In this document: positions 16,094 through 25,379 of the stretch, in pieces
Position numbering within the stretch: position 1 is the stretch's first letter
How the letters are laid out: each line of letters starts with the position of its first letter
DNA from: an uncultured Acetatifactor sp.
GTDB taxonomy: Bacteria; Bacillota; Clostridia; Lachnospirales; Lachnospiraceae
Direction: 5' to 3'
DNA length: 64,000 nt
NCBI GenBank assembly: GCA_947624245.1
Contig: CANQJL010000008.1
Coordinates: 1 to 64,000 of the forward strand
Position numbers and translations under genes: made by a program
Notes under the pieces: model-generated
The model's database searches: none
What the model saw: only the letters and a program-made list of their open reading frames with translations
What the model was told of the DNA's origin: nothing

Positions 16094-19000
16094 ATGGCAA
16101 AACCTTTTTTTGAAGTTTTTCCGACATTGAAAATAGAGAATCCGCTTCACGACAGGCTGGAGGAGACTTCCGTGGAACGTGTGGCCGCTTCCCGCCGCAG
16201 AGATATGCTGCGCGTCTACCTGCTCAGCACGCATCTGATCGGCAAGGAGGAGATCTGGGAGACGGAAAAGGCCATTAAGAAGCAGCTTTTTCCGCAGGCA
16301 GATCTGACCGTGCGGATCCGCGAGAGATTTGAGCTTTCTTCCCAGTACACGCCGCAGAATCTGGTGGAGGCCTATTGGGAGAGTATCCTTGCGGAGCTGA
16401 TGGAATGCAGCCACATAGAGTACAATGCGTTCAAGACGGCGGAGATTTCCTATCCGGAGCCAGATCGAATGGTGATTACCGTGGAGGACACCATGCTGAA
16501 CCGGAGCAAGGAGGAGGAGCTGCTGTATGTGCTGGACCGCATCTTTGTGGAGCGGTGCGGGCTGAAGGTGAGTCCGGAGATCGTCTATAAGGAGGCGCGG
16601 CCCGGGAAATTCGCGGAGGACGAGGACCTGAGGATTCGGCTGAAGGTAGATGAGATAAGCCGTCGGATCGGCGGGAGAGCGGCCGCGGAAGCGCCTGTCG
16701 GGGAAGCGTCTGTCGGGGAAGCGGGGGCGGATTCCTCCCTCTCTTCTGCGGAAGACGAAAAGAACAGAGCTGAGAAGGCGGAGGGCACGGTTCCTGAGAA
16801 GGCGGACTCCTCCAAGGGAAAGCGCGGCACGGGAGACCGGCGCAGGAGCGGTGCGGAGAGAGGACGTCCTATGGTGCAGTCCGCCAATAAAAATGTAATC
16901 TACGGAAAGGATTTTGAGGACGAGCCCATTGCCATCGAGGATATCATAGGAGAAATCGGCGATGTGACGATCCGCGGCAAGGTCTTAAAGGCGGAAGCCA
17001 GGGAGCTGCGCAAGGTGGAGAGGAATCTGTTCCTCTTTGAAGTGACGGACTTTACGGACACCATAAGCGTCAAGCTTTTTGCCTCTCCGGAACAGGTGCA
17101 GGAGCTGGAAGACAAGATAAAGCCTGACTGTTTTCTCAAGATCAAGGGCGTCGTCTCGCTGGACAAGTTCGATTCGGAGCTGACGGTGAGATCCCCCTAC
17201 GGAATAATCAGCATAAATGATTTTACCGAGTCCAGATCGGACAATGCCGCACACAAGAGGGTGGAGCTCCACTGTCACACCAAGATGAGCGAAATGGACG
17301 GCATATCCGATACCGCGGATATCGTGACGCGGGCATATAAGTGGGGGCACAAGGCGGTAGCCATAACGGATCACGGCGTGGTACAGGCATTTACCGATGC
17401 ATACCACACCTGGGAAAAGCTCTGGAAGGCGGAGCAAAAGAGAAGAAAAGACGCCGGGGAGGAGAATCCGGACAAGCAGGATTTCTTCAAGATCATCTAC
17501 GGCGTGGAGGCCTATCTGGTAGATGACCTAAAGGAAATCGTCACCGACAGCAGGGGGCAGGAGCTTGCGGGAGACTTTGTGGTATTCGATCTGGAGACCA
17601 CGGGGCTTTCGCCGGTAAAGGACAGGATCATAGAGATCGGCGCGGTAAAAATAAGCGGCGGAGCCGTTGCGGACCACTTTTCCACCTTTGTGAATCCCCA
17701 TATTCCCATATCCTTCGAGACCGAGAAGCTGACTGGTATTCGGGACGAGCTTGTGGCGGACGCGCCCGACATAGAGGAAGCGCTCCCTGCGTTTTTCAAT
17801 TTCGCGGAGGGCTGTGTGCTGGTGGCGCACAATGCGAATTTTGATATGAGCTTCATTCGGGAGAACGCCGGACGGCAGGGACTGCCGTGTGAGTATACGT
17901 ATGTGGATACCGTGGGAATCGCGAGAATGCTGCTTCCGAATCAGGCCAAGCATACGCTGGACGCCGTGGCGAAAACGCTGAAGATCTCTCTGGAGAACCA
18001 TCACAGGGCGGTGGACGACGCGGAATGTACCGCGCTTATCTTCGTCCGTTTTATGGAGATGCTCCGCGAACGGGGAGTGCACACACTGGATCAGATCAAC
18101 GAGATGGGAAGCTCCAGCGTGGAGCTGATCCGGAAGATGCCAACCTACCATGCCATTATTCTGGCAAAGAACGACCTGGGCCGCATCAATCTGTACCGGC
18201 TGATATCGGAGTCCCATCTGACCTACTACGCAAACCGTCATCCCAGAATACCGAAAAGTCTGGTGATGAAGTACAGGGACGGCCTGATCTTAGGCAGCGC
18301 CTGTGAAGCGGGAGAACTGTACAGGGCCCTGCTGGACGGACAGAGCGACATGCAGATCGCAAGGCTGGTCAATTTTTACGATTATCTCGAGATACAGCCG
18401 GTGGGAAACAACCGGTTCATGATTGCATCGGAGAAGATAAAGAATATCAATTCGCTGGAAGATATCAGGGACATCAACCGTCGTATCGTCAGGCTGGGCG
18501 AGCAGTTCAACAAGCCGGTGGTGGCCACCTGCGACGTGCATTTCCTGGATCCCGAGGACGAGATCTACCGCCGGATTATCATGGCGGGCTACGGCTATAA
18601 CGATTCCGACGATCAGGCGCCTCTGTATCTGCGCACTACCGATGAGATGCTGGAAGAATTTTCGTATCTAGGCAGCGAAAAGGCCTACGAGGTGGTGGTA
18701 AAAAATACGAACGTGATCGCGGATATGGTGGAGTCCGTCTCGCCGGTGCGGCCTGATAAGTGTCCGCCGGTCATAGAAGACAGCGACAAGACCCTGACCG
18801 ATATCTGTTATGCGCGGGCGCACGAGGTATATGGGCCGACGCTTCCGCCCGTGGTGGAAGAGCGGTTGGAGAGAGAACTGCATTCCATTATCTCCAACGG
18901 CTTTGCCGTGATGTACATCATCGCCCAGAAGCTGGTGTGGAAGTCCGTGGAGGACGGCTACCTTGTGGGCTCCAGAGGTTCGGTGGGAAGCTCCTTTGTG

Positions 19001-20701
19001 GCGACCATGTCGGGCATCACGGAGGTCAACCCCCTAAGCCCTCATTATTACTGCAAGAAATGCCACTATGTCGACTTTGACAGCGATGAGGTGAAGGCTT
19101 ATGCCGGCAAGGCGGGTATAGATATGCCGAACAAGGATTGTCCCGTCTGCGGAGAACCTCTCTGCAAGGACGGCTTTGACATTCCCTTTGAGACGTTTCT
19201 GGGCTTCAAGGGAGACAAGGAGCCGGATATCGACCTGAATTTCTCCGGCGAATACCAGTCCAAGGCCCACAAGTACACGGAGGTGATCTTCGGGGCGGGG
19301 CAGACCTACCGCGCGGGCACCATCGGCACGCTGGCGGAAAAGACCGCTTACGGCTATGTGCGCAGTTACTTTGAGCAGAGGGGAAAGCACAAGAGAAGCG
19401 GCGAGATCGACCGTCTGGCGAAGGGCTGCAACGGGGTGCGCAGAAGCACCGGCCAGCACCCTGGCGGCATTGTGGTGCTTCCTCTGGGGCAGGAGATCAA
19501 CACCTTTACGCCGGTCCAGCATCCGGCCAACGATATGGAGACGGACATTGTCACCACGCATTTTGATTATCACTCCATCGACCACAACCTGCTGAAGCTG
19601 GATATTCTGGGACACGATGACCCCACCATGATTCGGGCGCTTCAGGATATGACGGGGGTGGATCCGCTGACGATTCCGCTGGACGGTCCGGAGGTCATGT
19701 CCCTGTTTTGCAGCACGGAGGCGCTGGGTATTACGCCGGAGCAGATCGGCGGGACGAAGCTGGGCGCTCTGGGACTTCCCGAGTTCGGCACCGATTTTGC
19801 CATGCAGATGGTCATTGACGCAAAGCCGGAATCCTTCTCCGATCTGGTGCGCATTTCCGGCCTGTCCCACGGAACCGACGTGTGGCTGGGTAATGCGAAG
19901 ACGCTCATACAGGAGGGGACGGCTACTCTGGCCACGGCGGTCTGCACCAGGGACGATATCATGACCTACCTGATCCAGATGGGACTGGACTCGGCGGAAG
20001 CCTTTAACATTATGGAGGCCGTGCGAAAGGGCAAGGTGGCGAACGGGGAATGCGGCGACAAGTGGCAGGGCTGGAAGCAGGACATGCTGGATCACAATGT
20101 GCCGGAGTGGTACATAGGCTCCTGCGAGAAGATCAAGTATATGTTCCCCAAGGCGCATGCCGCCGCTTACGTGATGATGGCCTGGCGCATAGCCTACTTT
20201 AAGATTCACTATCCGCTGGCTTATTACGGAGCCTTTTTCGGCATACGTGCAAAGGCGTTTTCCTATGAGATGATGTGTCAGGGGCAAAAGCATCTGGAGG
20301 ACATCATGGCGGGCTATAAGCGGCGCATGGACGCGGCGGACAGGGGCTCCCAGGCGGAGCCGCTCACAAAGAGAGAAGAAGCGGCATACGGCGATATGAG
20401 GGTGGTGCAGGAGATGTACGCAAGAGGCTATGAGTTCACGCCCATCGACATTTTCAAAGCAAAATCCCGTACCTTCCAGATCGTGGACGGGAAGCTGATG
20501 CCGTCGCTGAACAGTATAGAGGGTCTGGGCGAGAAAGCCGCCGACGCGATCGTGGAAGCCGCCAAGGACGGCCCGTTTCTGTCCAGAGACGATTTCCGAG
20601 AGCGGACGAAGGTGTCCAAGACCGTGGTGGAGATGATGGCTTCCCTGAATCTTCTGGGGGACCTGCCCGAATCCAACCAGTTAAGCCTCTTTGATCTGTG
20701 A
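16094..20701 (+). CDS. polC: DNA polymerase III subunit alpha, PolC type
   Basis: Main replicative polymerase of low-GC Gram-positive bacteria, with built-in 3'-5' proofreading. 1535 residues, slightly longer than B. subtilis PolC (about 1440). Order: N-terminal domain, an Ala/Glu/Ser-rich linker (about 195-260, low complexity, likely disordered), OB fold around DVTIRGKVLKAE, the PHP domain starting HCHTKMSEMDG (about 393) interrupted by the exonuclease insertion VVFDLETTGLSP (about 496-507), then the C-family polymerase core with GSRGSVGSSF, the Cys zinc motif CKKCHYVDF...CPVCGEPLC and catalytic PDIDLNF. Start ATG 16094 has GAGGGA upstream. Confidence 0.97.
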   Translation: MAKPFFEVFPTLKIENPLHDRLEETSVERVAASRRRDMLRVYLLSTHLIGKEEIWETEKAIKKQLFPQADLTVRIRERFELSSQYTPQNLVEAYWESILAELMECSHIEYNAFKTAEISYPEPDRMVITVEDTMLNRSKEEELLYVLDRIFVERCGLKVSPEIVYKEARPGKFAEDEDLRIRLKVDEISRRIGGRAAAEAPVGEASVGEAGADSSLSSAEDEKNRAEKAEGTVPEKADSSKGKRGTGDRRRSGAERGRPMVQSANKNVIYGKDFEDEPIAIEDIIGEIGDVTIRGKVLKAEARELRKVERNLFLFEVTDFTDTISVKLFASPEQVQELEDKIKPDCFLKIKGVVSLDKFDSELTVRSPYGIISINDFTESRSDNAAHKRVELHCHTKMSEMDGISDTADIVTRAYKWGHKAVAITDHGVVQAFTDAYHTWEKLWKAEQKRRKDAGEENPDKQDFFKIIYGVEAYLVDDLKEIVTDSRGQELAGDFVVFDLETTGLSPVKDRIIEIGAVKISGGAVADHFSTFVNPHIPISFETEKLTGIRDELVADAPDIEEALPAFFNFAEGCVLVAHNANFDMSFIRENAGRQGLPCEYTYVDTVGIARMLLPNQAKHTLDAVAKTLKISLENHHRAVDDAECTALIFVRFMEMLRERGVHTLDQINEMGSSSVELIRKMPTYHAIILAKNDLGRINLYRLISESHLTYYANRHPRIPKSLVMKYRDGLILGSACEAGELYRALLDGQSDMQIARLVNFYDYLEIQPVGNNRFMIASEKIKNINSLEDIRDINRRIVRLGEQFNKPVVATCDVHFLDPEDEIYRRIIMAGYGYNDSDDQAPLYLRTTDEMLEEFSYLGSEKAYEVVVKNTNVIADMVESVSPVRPDKCPPVIEDSDKTLTDICYARAHEVYGPTLPPVVEERLERELHSIISNGFAVMYIIAQKLVWKSVEDGYLVGSRGSVGSSFVATMSGITEVNPLSPHYYCKKCHYVDFDSDEVKAYAGKAGIDMPNKDCPVCGEPLCKDGFDIPFETFLGFKGDKEPDIDLNFSGEYQSKAHKYTEVIFGAGQTYRAGTIGTLAEKTAYGYVRSYFEQRGKHKRSGEIDRLAKGCNGVRRSTGQHPGGIVVLPLGQEINTFTPVQHPANDMETDIVTTHFDYHSIDHNLLKLDILGHDDPTMIRALQDMTGVDPLTIPLDGPEVMSLFCSTEALGITPEQIGGTKLGALGLPEFGTDFAMQMVIDAKPESFSDLVRISGLSHGTDVWLGNAKTLIQEGTATLATAVCTRDDIMTYLIQMGLDSAEAFNIMEAVRKGKVANGECGDKWQGWKQDMLDHNVPEWYIGSCEKIKYMFPKAHAAAYVMMAWRIAYFKIHYPLAYYGAFFGIRAKAFSYEMMCQGQKHLEDIMAGYKRRMDAADRGSQAEPLTKREEAAYGDMRVVQEMYARGYEFTPIDIFKAKSRTFQIVDGKLMPSLNSIEGLGEKAADAIVEAAKDGPFLSRDDFRERTKVSKTVVEMMASLNLLGDLPESNQLSLFDL

Positions 20702-20739
20702 CGGCAGCGGTAATTTTTAGTGCGGTAATTTTTTAAAAA

Positions 20740-20784
20740 AGTACTTGCTTTTTCCTCGGACATGTATTATTATAAGCAAGTACT
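20740..20784 (+). promoter_or_regulatory. tRNA-Glu promoter framed by an 11-bp inverted repeat
   Basis: TTGCTT (20745-20750) and TATTAT (20768-20773) are 17 bp apart and would start transcription near 20780, about 43 bp before the tRNA. A perfect inverted repeat (AGTACTTGCTT 20740-20750, AAGCAAGTACT 20774-20784) contains the -35 box on one side and flanks the start site on the other. It could bind a dimeric regulator or form a hairpin. Confidence 0.6.
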
Positions 20785-20822
20785 GCTTATGCGGTGCGCG
20801 CACGGACGAATGCGCCGCGTAT

Positions 20823-20894
20823 GGCTGATTGGTCAAGCGGTTAAGACGCCGCCCTCTCACGGCGGAAACAGGGGTTCGATTCCCCTATCAGCTG
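20823..20894 (+). tRNA. tRNA-Glu (anticodon CUC)
   Basis: Cloverleaf visible by eye: acceptor GGCTGAT (20823-20829) pairs with ATCAGCT (20887-20893) through a G-U first pair. The D arm includes GGTCAAGCGGTTAAGAC, the anticodon stem is CCGCC/GGCGG with loop CTCTCAC giving anticodon CUC (reads GAG), and the T arm is AGGGG-TTCGATT-CCCCT. Position 73 is G and CCA is not encoded. GAG is the frequent Glu codon in this genome, which fits a dedicated CUC tRNA. A promoter and a terminator make it a single-gene unit between polC and topA. Confidence 0.93.
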
Positions 20895-20901
20895 TTTTGG
20901 T

Positions 20902-20940
20902 ATTGCCGGAAACCGGTCTTCGGTTTGCGGCAATTTTCTT
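20902..20940 (+). terminator. Intrinsic terminator after tRNA-Glu
   Basis: A 13-base stem with one mismatch (ATTGCCGGAAACC against GGTTTGCGGCAAT), loop GGTCTTC, followed by TTTTCTTATT. Confidence 0.85.
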
Positions 20941-20995
20941 ATTCGGCAAAAAATCGCCCCTGTTTTCAGAAATGATAAGAAATTTGATAAAAAAC

Positions 20996-21024
20996 TTGCG
21001 TCGGCCATAATTTTGGTGTATAGT
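20996..21024 (+). promoter_or_regulatory. SigA-type promoter for topA
   Basis: TTGCGT (20996-21001) and TATAGT (21019-21024) with 17-bp spacing, 63 bp before the topA start. Confidence 0.6.
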
Positions 21025-21086
21025 GGTTCACGATTTGGAAGTGTAGAAATAAGACATTCTTGAAATAACGGGAAAGGAAGCGCACT

Positions 21087-23168
21087 ATGGCTAAATATCT
21101 GGTGATCGTGGAGTCGCCTGCAAAAGTGAAGACCATCAAAAAATTCTTAGGATCCAACTACGAGGTGGCTGCCAGTAACGGACATGTGCGGGATCTGCCT
21201 AAGAGTTCTCTGGGAATAGACGTGGAACATGACTATGATCCCAAATACATTACGATCAGAGGCAAGGGGGACATTCTCGCAAATCTGCGCAAGGAAGTCA
21301 AGAAGGCCGAGAAGATCTATCTGGCCACCGACCCTGACCGCGAGGGGGAGGCGATTTCCTGGCACCTGTATCACGCGCTGAAGCTGGAGGAGAAACAGGT
21401 ATACCGCATCACCTTCAATGAGATCACAAAAAATGCGGTGAAGGAATCGCTCAAGCACGCCAGAGAGATCAATATGAACCTTGTGGACGCACAGCAGGCC
21501 AGAAGGGCGCTGGACCGCATGGTGGGGTATCGCATCTCTCCGCTTCTGTGGGCCAAGATCAAGAGGGGCCTAAGCGCCGGCAGAGTACAGTCCGTGGCGC
21601 TGCGCATCATATGCGACAGGGAGGAGGAGATCAACGCCTTTGTACCGGAGGAATACTGGACGCTGGACGTCAATTTAAAGGCCAAGGGCGCCAAGAATCC
21701 CATCACCGCCAAATATTACGGCACCGTTAAGGGGAAACAATCCATCGACAGCGAAGTGCAGGCAAAGGAGATCATGGATTCGCTGAAGGGCGCGGAATAT
21801 TCCGTGACCGAGGTAAAGAAGGGGGAACGGACCAAGAAACCGCCGCTGCCCTTTACCACCTCCACGCTGCAGCAGGAGGCAAGCAAGGCGCTGAACTATT
21901 CCACGCAGAAGACCATGCGTCTGGCACAGCAGCTCTACGAGGGCGTCGATATCAAGGGGGAGGGAACGGTGGGCCTGATCACCTACCTGCGTACCGATTC
22001 CACACGTGTCTCCGACGAGGCGGAGAAGATGGCGGCGGATTTTATCCGCTCCCATTACGGCGAGGAGTATCTGTCGGAAAATGCTTCCGTGAAAAAGAGC
22101 GGACAGAAGATTCAGGACGCCCATGAGGCGATCCGTCCCACGGACCTTGACAAGATTCCCGCGGCGGTAAAGGAACAGCTTCCCAGAGACCTGTTCCGGC
22201 TCTATCAGCTCATCTGGAAGCGCTTTGTGGCGAGCCGTATGAGCGCGGCAAAGTATGAGACGACCTCCGTGAAGCTTCAGGCCAATGACAGGGTGTTTGC
22301 GCTCTCCGCGTCCAAGCGCAGCTTCGACGGATTTATGAGCGTATATGTGTCCGAGGAGGACAAAGAGGAGGAGACCGCTTTGACGGGGGAGTTGGAAAAG
22401 AACACCAAACTCTCCTTTGTGTCGTTTTCTCCCATGCAGCATTTCACACAGGCGCCTGCCCGCTACACGGAGGCTTCTTTAGTGCGCGCGCTGGAGGAGC
22501 TTGGCATCGGACGCCCCAGCACCTATGCCCCCACCATCACCACGATTCTTGCAAGGCACTATGTGGTGAAGGAGAACCGCAATCTCTATGTGACCGAGCT
22601 GGGCGAGGTGGTGAACAACATGATGAAATCAGCGTTCCCCTCCATTGTGGACGTGAATTTCACGGCAAATATGGAGGCGCTTCTGGACGGCGTCGAGGAG
22701 GGGACCGTCAAATGGAAGACGGTAGTGTCCAATTTCTATCCGGATCTGGACGAGGCCGTCAGACAGGCGGAGAAGGATCTGGAGCATGTGACGATAGCGG
22801 ACGAGGTCAGCGACGAGGTGTGCGAGCTCTGCGGCCGTCAAATGGTGATAAAATACGGCCCCCACGGAAGATTTCTGGCCTGCCCCGGCTTTCCGGAGTG
22901 CCGCAACACCAAGCCGTATTTCGAGAAGATCGGCGTCTCCTGCCCCAAGTGCGGCAAGGATATCGTGCTGAAAAAGACCAGGAAGGGCCGCAAATACTAC
23001 GGCTGCATCGACAATCCCGAATGTGATTTCATGGTATGGCAGAGACCCTCAGGGGAGAAATGCCCGAAATGCGGGAATCTGCTTTTGATCAAGGGAAATA
23101 AGCTGGTCTGCGCAGACGAGCAGTGCGGGTATCATGCCGCGCGTGAATTGACGAACAATTTACAATAA
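21087..23168 (+). CDS. topA: DNA topoisomerase I
   Basis: Type IA topoisomerase that relaxes negative supercoils behind transcription and replication. 693 residues, the size of the Bacillus enzyme. The N-terminal Toprim domain opens YLVIVESPAKVKTIKKFLG and contains ATDPDREGEAISWH. The active-site tyrosine is Tyr300 in LITYLRTDSTRVS, and RVQSVALR and GIGRPSTYAPT are further type IA motifs. The C-terminus carries three four-cysteine zinc fingers (CELCG...CPGFPEC, CPKCG...CIDNPEC, CPKCG...CADEQC; about residues 585-690). The GGAAAGGAAG ribosome site precedes ATG 21087. No topA-adjacent gid or xerC gene is present; codY comes next. Confidence 0.97.
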   Translation: MAKYLVIVESPAKVKTIKKFLGSNYEVAASNGHVRDLPKSSLGIDVEHDYDPKYITIRGKGDILANLRKEVKKAEKIYLATDPDREGEAISWHLYHALKLEEKQVYRITFNEITKNAVKESLKHAREINMNLVDAQQARRALDRMVGYRISPLLWAKIKRGLSAGRVQSVALRIICDREEEINAFVPEEYWTLDVNLKAKGAKNPITAKYYGTVKGKQSIDSEVQAKEIMDSLKGAEYSVTEVKKGERTKKPPLPFTTSTLQQEASKALNYSTQKTMRLAQQLYEGVDIKGEGTVGLITYLRTDSTRVSDEAEKMAADFIRSHYGEEYLSENASVKKSGQKIQDAHEAIRPTDLDKIPAAVKEQLPRDLFRLYQLIWKRFVASRMSAAKYETTSVKLQANDRVFALSASKRSFDGFMSVYVSEEDKEEETALTGELEKNTKLSFVSFSPMQHFTQAPARYTEASLVRALEELGIGRPSTYAPTITTILARHYVVKENRNLYVTELGEVVNNMMKSAFPSIVDVNFTANMEALLDGVEEGTVKWKTVVSNFYPDLDEAVRQAEKDLEHVTIADEVSDEVCELCGRQMVIKYGPHGRFLACPGFPECRNTKPYFEKIGVSCPKCGKDIVLKKTRKGRKYYGCIDNPECDFMVWQRPSGEKCPKCGNLLLIKGNKLVCADEQCGYHAARELTNNLQ

Positions 23169-23203
23169 AATACAATAAAAAATGAAAAATTGCAGTTTAT
23201 ACA

Positions 23204-23232
23204 TTGTCATTTAGTTTTAATTGTGATAAAAT
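23204..23232 (+). promoter_or_regulatory. SigA-type promoter for codY
   Basis: TTGTCA (23204-23209) and TAAAAT (23227-23232), 17-bp spacer. A leader of about 105 nt would precede the codY start. Confidence 0.55.
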
Positions 23233-23346
23233 ATATTCACACATGTGAATGTACACGACGTATGCGAATCGACATAATGCAATATCCGGCGGAGGACGCG
23301 CCGCGGGAAAATTTTACGCGGCGACGAGAGACGGAGGAATATGGGG

Positions 23347-24132
23347 ATGAGCAGTGTAGCGCTGTTGGACAAGACCAGAAAGATCAGTAAGCTATTGCAC
23401 AATAACAACTCCAGCAAGGTAGTGTTCAACGATATCTGCAAGGTGATGCTGGAGATCATGGACTCCAATGTTCTGGTGATCAGCCGCAAGGGGAAGGTAC
23501 TCGGCGTAGGGAAATCCGACAGGATACAGCCCATCACGGAGCTGATAGACGAGAACGTGGGAGGATTTATCGACCCCATGCTGAATGAGCGTCTCCTCGG
23601 CGTACTGTCCACCAAGGAGAACGTAAATCTCGAGACGCTCGGCTTTGAAAGCCCCGACATCAAAAAGTTCCAGGCGATCATCACGCCCATCGAGATAGCG
23701 GGCGAGAGATTGGGAACGCTGTTCATTTATAAGTGCGAGAAGCAATACGACATCGACGATATTATTCTGTGCGAGTATGGGACCACGGTGGTGGGTCTGG
23801 AGATGCTGCGGGCGGTGAACGAGGAGAGCGCGGAGGAAAGCCGCAAGATTGCCGTGGTGAAATCGGCGATCAGCACTCTCTCGTTTTCCGAGATGGAGGC
23901 GATCACGCACATTTTCGACGAGCTGGGCGGCATGGAAGGAATTCTGGTGGCCAGCAAGATCGCCGACAGGGTAGGGATCACAAGGAGCGTGATCGTCAAT
24001 GCCCTGCGCAAATTTGAGAGCGCCGGAGTCATCGAGTCCAGATCTTCGGGCATGAAGGGGACCTACATAAAGGTGCTCAACGATGTGGTGTTTGACGAGA
24101 TCGAGGAGCTGAAGCGCCAGAACGGCCGGTGA
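23347..24132 (+). CDS. codY: GTP- and branched-chain-amino-acid-sensing global regulator CodY
   Basis: CodY binds DNA when GTP and isoleucine, leucine or valine are plentiful and represses starvation genes, including motility in B. subtilis. The protein has an N-terminal GAF sensor domain (LLDKTRKISKLL onward; SNVLVISRKGKVLG) and a winged helix-turn-helix nearly identical to the Bacillus sequence (ASKIADRVGITRSVIVNAL, then ESAGVIESRS and GMKGTYIKVLND). Start: ATG 23347 is about 9 bases after GGAGG, a better distance than ATG 23341 two codons upstream; at 23347 the protein is 261 residues. codY stands directly before the flagellar operon, as in B. subtilis. Confidence 0.97.
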   Translation: MSSVALLDKTRKISKLLHNNNSSKVVFNDICKVMLEIMDSNVLVISRKGKVLGVGKSDRIQPITELIDENVGGFIDPMLNERLLGVLSTKENVNLETLGFESPDIKKFQAIITPIEIAGERLGTLFIYKCEKQYDIDDIILCEYGTTVVGLEMLRAVNEESAEESRKIAVVKSAISTLSFSEMEAITHIFDELGGMEGILVASKIADRVGITRSVIVNALRKFESAGVIESRSSGMKGTYIKVLNDVVFDEIEELKRQNGR

Positions 24133-24219
24133 GAACGGCAAGACGGCAAAGACCAACTGAATAGAAAACGGATTTGAACGCCGAAAGGTACTGTATTTAA
24201 GCACACTTAGGCATTGGTA

Positions 24220-24261
24220 AAGGGATTTATTGACTGCTCAATAAGTCCCTTCTGTGCTTTT
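24220..24261 (+). terminator. Hairpin terminator after codY
   Basis: A 14-bp stem with one G-U pair (AAGGGATTTATTGA 24220-24233, TCAATAAGTCCCTT 24238-24251), loop CTGC, followed by CTGTGCTTTTC. The T-run is modest, so some read-through into the flagellar operon is possible. Confidence 0.7.
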
Positions 24262-24334
24262 CGGGCAGCAAAGCGGCATAAACTGCCAAAAATGTACCAA
24301 ATGTTGTATGCGCCGAAAAATAAATCAAAATGTA

Positions 24335-24362
24335 TTGTATTTTTGCGGAAATTCTTTATAAT
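24335..24362 (+). promoter_or_regulatory. SigA-type promoter of the fla/che operon
   Basis: TTGTAT (24335-24340), 16-bp spacer, perfect TATAAT (24357-24362), start of transcription near 24369, about 20 bp before flgB. The preceding 80 bp are AT-rich. This is the only strong promoter I see before flgB. Confidence 0.7.
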
Positions 24363-24388
24363 GAAATAGAGTGGGAAAGGAGAAGGAT

Positions 24389-24778
24389 ATGATTCAGACG
24401 AATGTATTCGATTACATCAGGGTATTGGACAAGGCGGCGGACGCCGGCTGGCTGCGGAACGAGGCGCTGGCAAACAACATTTCCAATCAGGATACGCCGG
24501 GCTACAAGAGGCAGGACGTGGCATTTGAATCCGTTCTGAAGCAGGAGCTGGGAAGGAGCCGCTATAAGCAGATGGACCAGAAGGTCGCCGAGGTAGACGT
24601 CACCAGACTGAACGGCAGACCCTACACGGATTATGCCACCTTTTCTTACCGACTGGACGGCAACAATGTGGACCCCGAGAACGAGCAGGTCATGCTGGCG
24701 GAGAACCAGTTGAAATATCAGGGATTGATCTCCAGCATCAATCAGGAATTCCAGAATCTGCAGACAGCGATGCAGTAG
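24389..24778 (+). CDS. flgB: Flagellar basal-body rod protein FlgB
   Basis: Proximal rod subunit, exported by the flagellar type III apparatus and assembled between the MS ring and the distal rod. 129 residues. The N-terminus has the rod/hook family motif NEALANNISNQDTPGYKRQDV (given in two parts: NEALANNISN and DTPGYKRQDV) near 28-48, and the C-terminal helix ends NQEFQNLQTAMQ. I prefer ATG 24389, nine bases after AAAGGAG, to the in-frame GTG at 24371. First gene of the fla/che operon. Confidence 0.96.
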   Translation: MIQTNVFDYIRVLDKAADAGWLRNEALANNISNQDTPGYKRQDVAFESVLKQELGRSRYKQMDQKVAEVDVTRLNGRPYTDYATFSYRLDGNNVDPENEQVMLAENQLKYQGLISSINQEFQNLQTAMQ

Positions 24779-24855
24779 CGGCTTAAGCGGGAAGAGATTT
24801 CCCGCAGGGCGGACTGCGCGGCAGCGGCCGACACGGAGAAACGGAGGAATTTGAC

Positions 24856-25308
24856 ATGAGTATGTTTTCTGCTTTCAATATCAACGCATCAGGGCTGACG
24901 GCCCAGAGATACCGTATGGATATCATATCTGAGAATGTGGCGAACGCCAATACCACCCGCACGGCGGACGGAACGCCTTACCGCAGAAAGATGGTCACCT
25001 TTGCGGAAAAGGGAGGACAGACCTCCTTCAGCAGAGTGCTGGGGCAGGCCGCCTACAGCCACGGATACACCGGCCACGGCGTGAAGGTGACGGGAGTTTA
25101 TGAGGACTACGAGGCGGAGATGAACATGGTGTACGACCCGTCCCACCCTGATGCCGATGAGAACGGCTATGTTTTATATCCCAATGTAAATATCATCACC
25201 GAGATGACGAATATGATCGATGCCAGCCGCGCCTACGAGGCGAACGCCACGGCGTTCAACGCCAGCAAGTCCATGGCGCTGCAGGGGCTGGAGCTGGGAA
25301 GAAGCTGA
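24856..25308 (+). CDS. flgC: Flagellar basal-body rod protein FlgC
   Basis: Rod subunit adjoining FlgB. 150 residues starting MSMFSAFNINASGLTAQRYRM, here the N-terminal coiled-coil half, with ENVANANTTRTADG at about 30-43 and the C-terminal motif EMTNMIDASRAYEANATAF (about 117-135) typical of FlgC. CGGAGG lies 12 bases before the start. The proteins of this class have no signal peptide and leave through the flagellar export gate. Confidence 0.97.
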   Translation: MSMFSAFNINASGLTAQRYRMDIISENVANANTTRTADGTPYRRKMVTFAEKGGQTSFSRVLGQAAYSHGYTGHGVKVTGVYEDYEAEMNMVYDPSHPDADENGYVLYPNVNIITEMTNMIDASRAYEANATAFNASKSMALQGLELGRS

Positions 25309-25379
25309 CCGTAAGCGTGAGAGATCTCAGGCGGCCTGAATAATATAAAGTCCGCTGGGGCGGCGGAACGGAGGAAACT

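Noticed and set aside
23300..23330. CodY binding box upstream of codY
   Set aside because: AAAATTTT is only a half-match to the known palindrome and AT-rich stretches make this likely by chance.
24290..24320. SigD promoter before flgB
   Set aside because: GCCGAAAA at 24312 has TGTA rather than TAAA at the required distance, so I kept only the SigA-type promoter.
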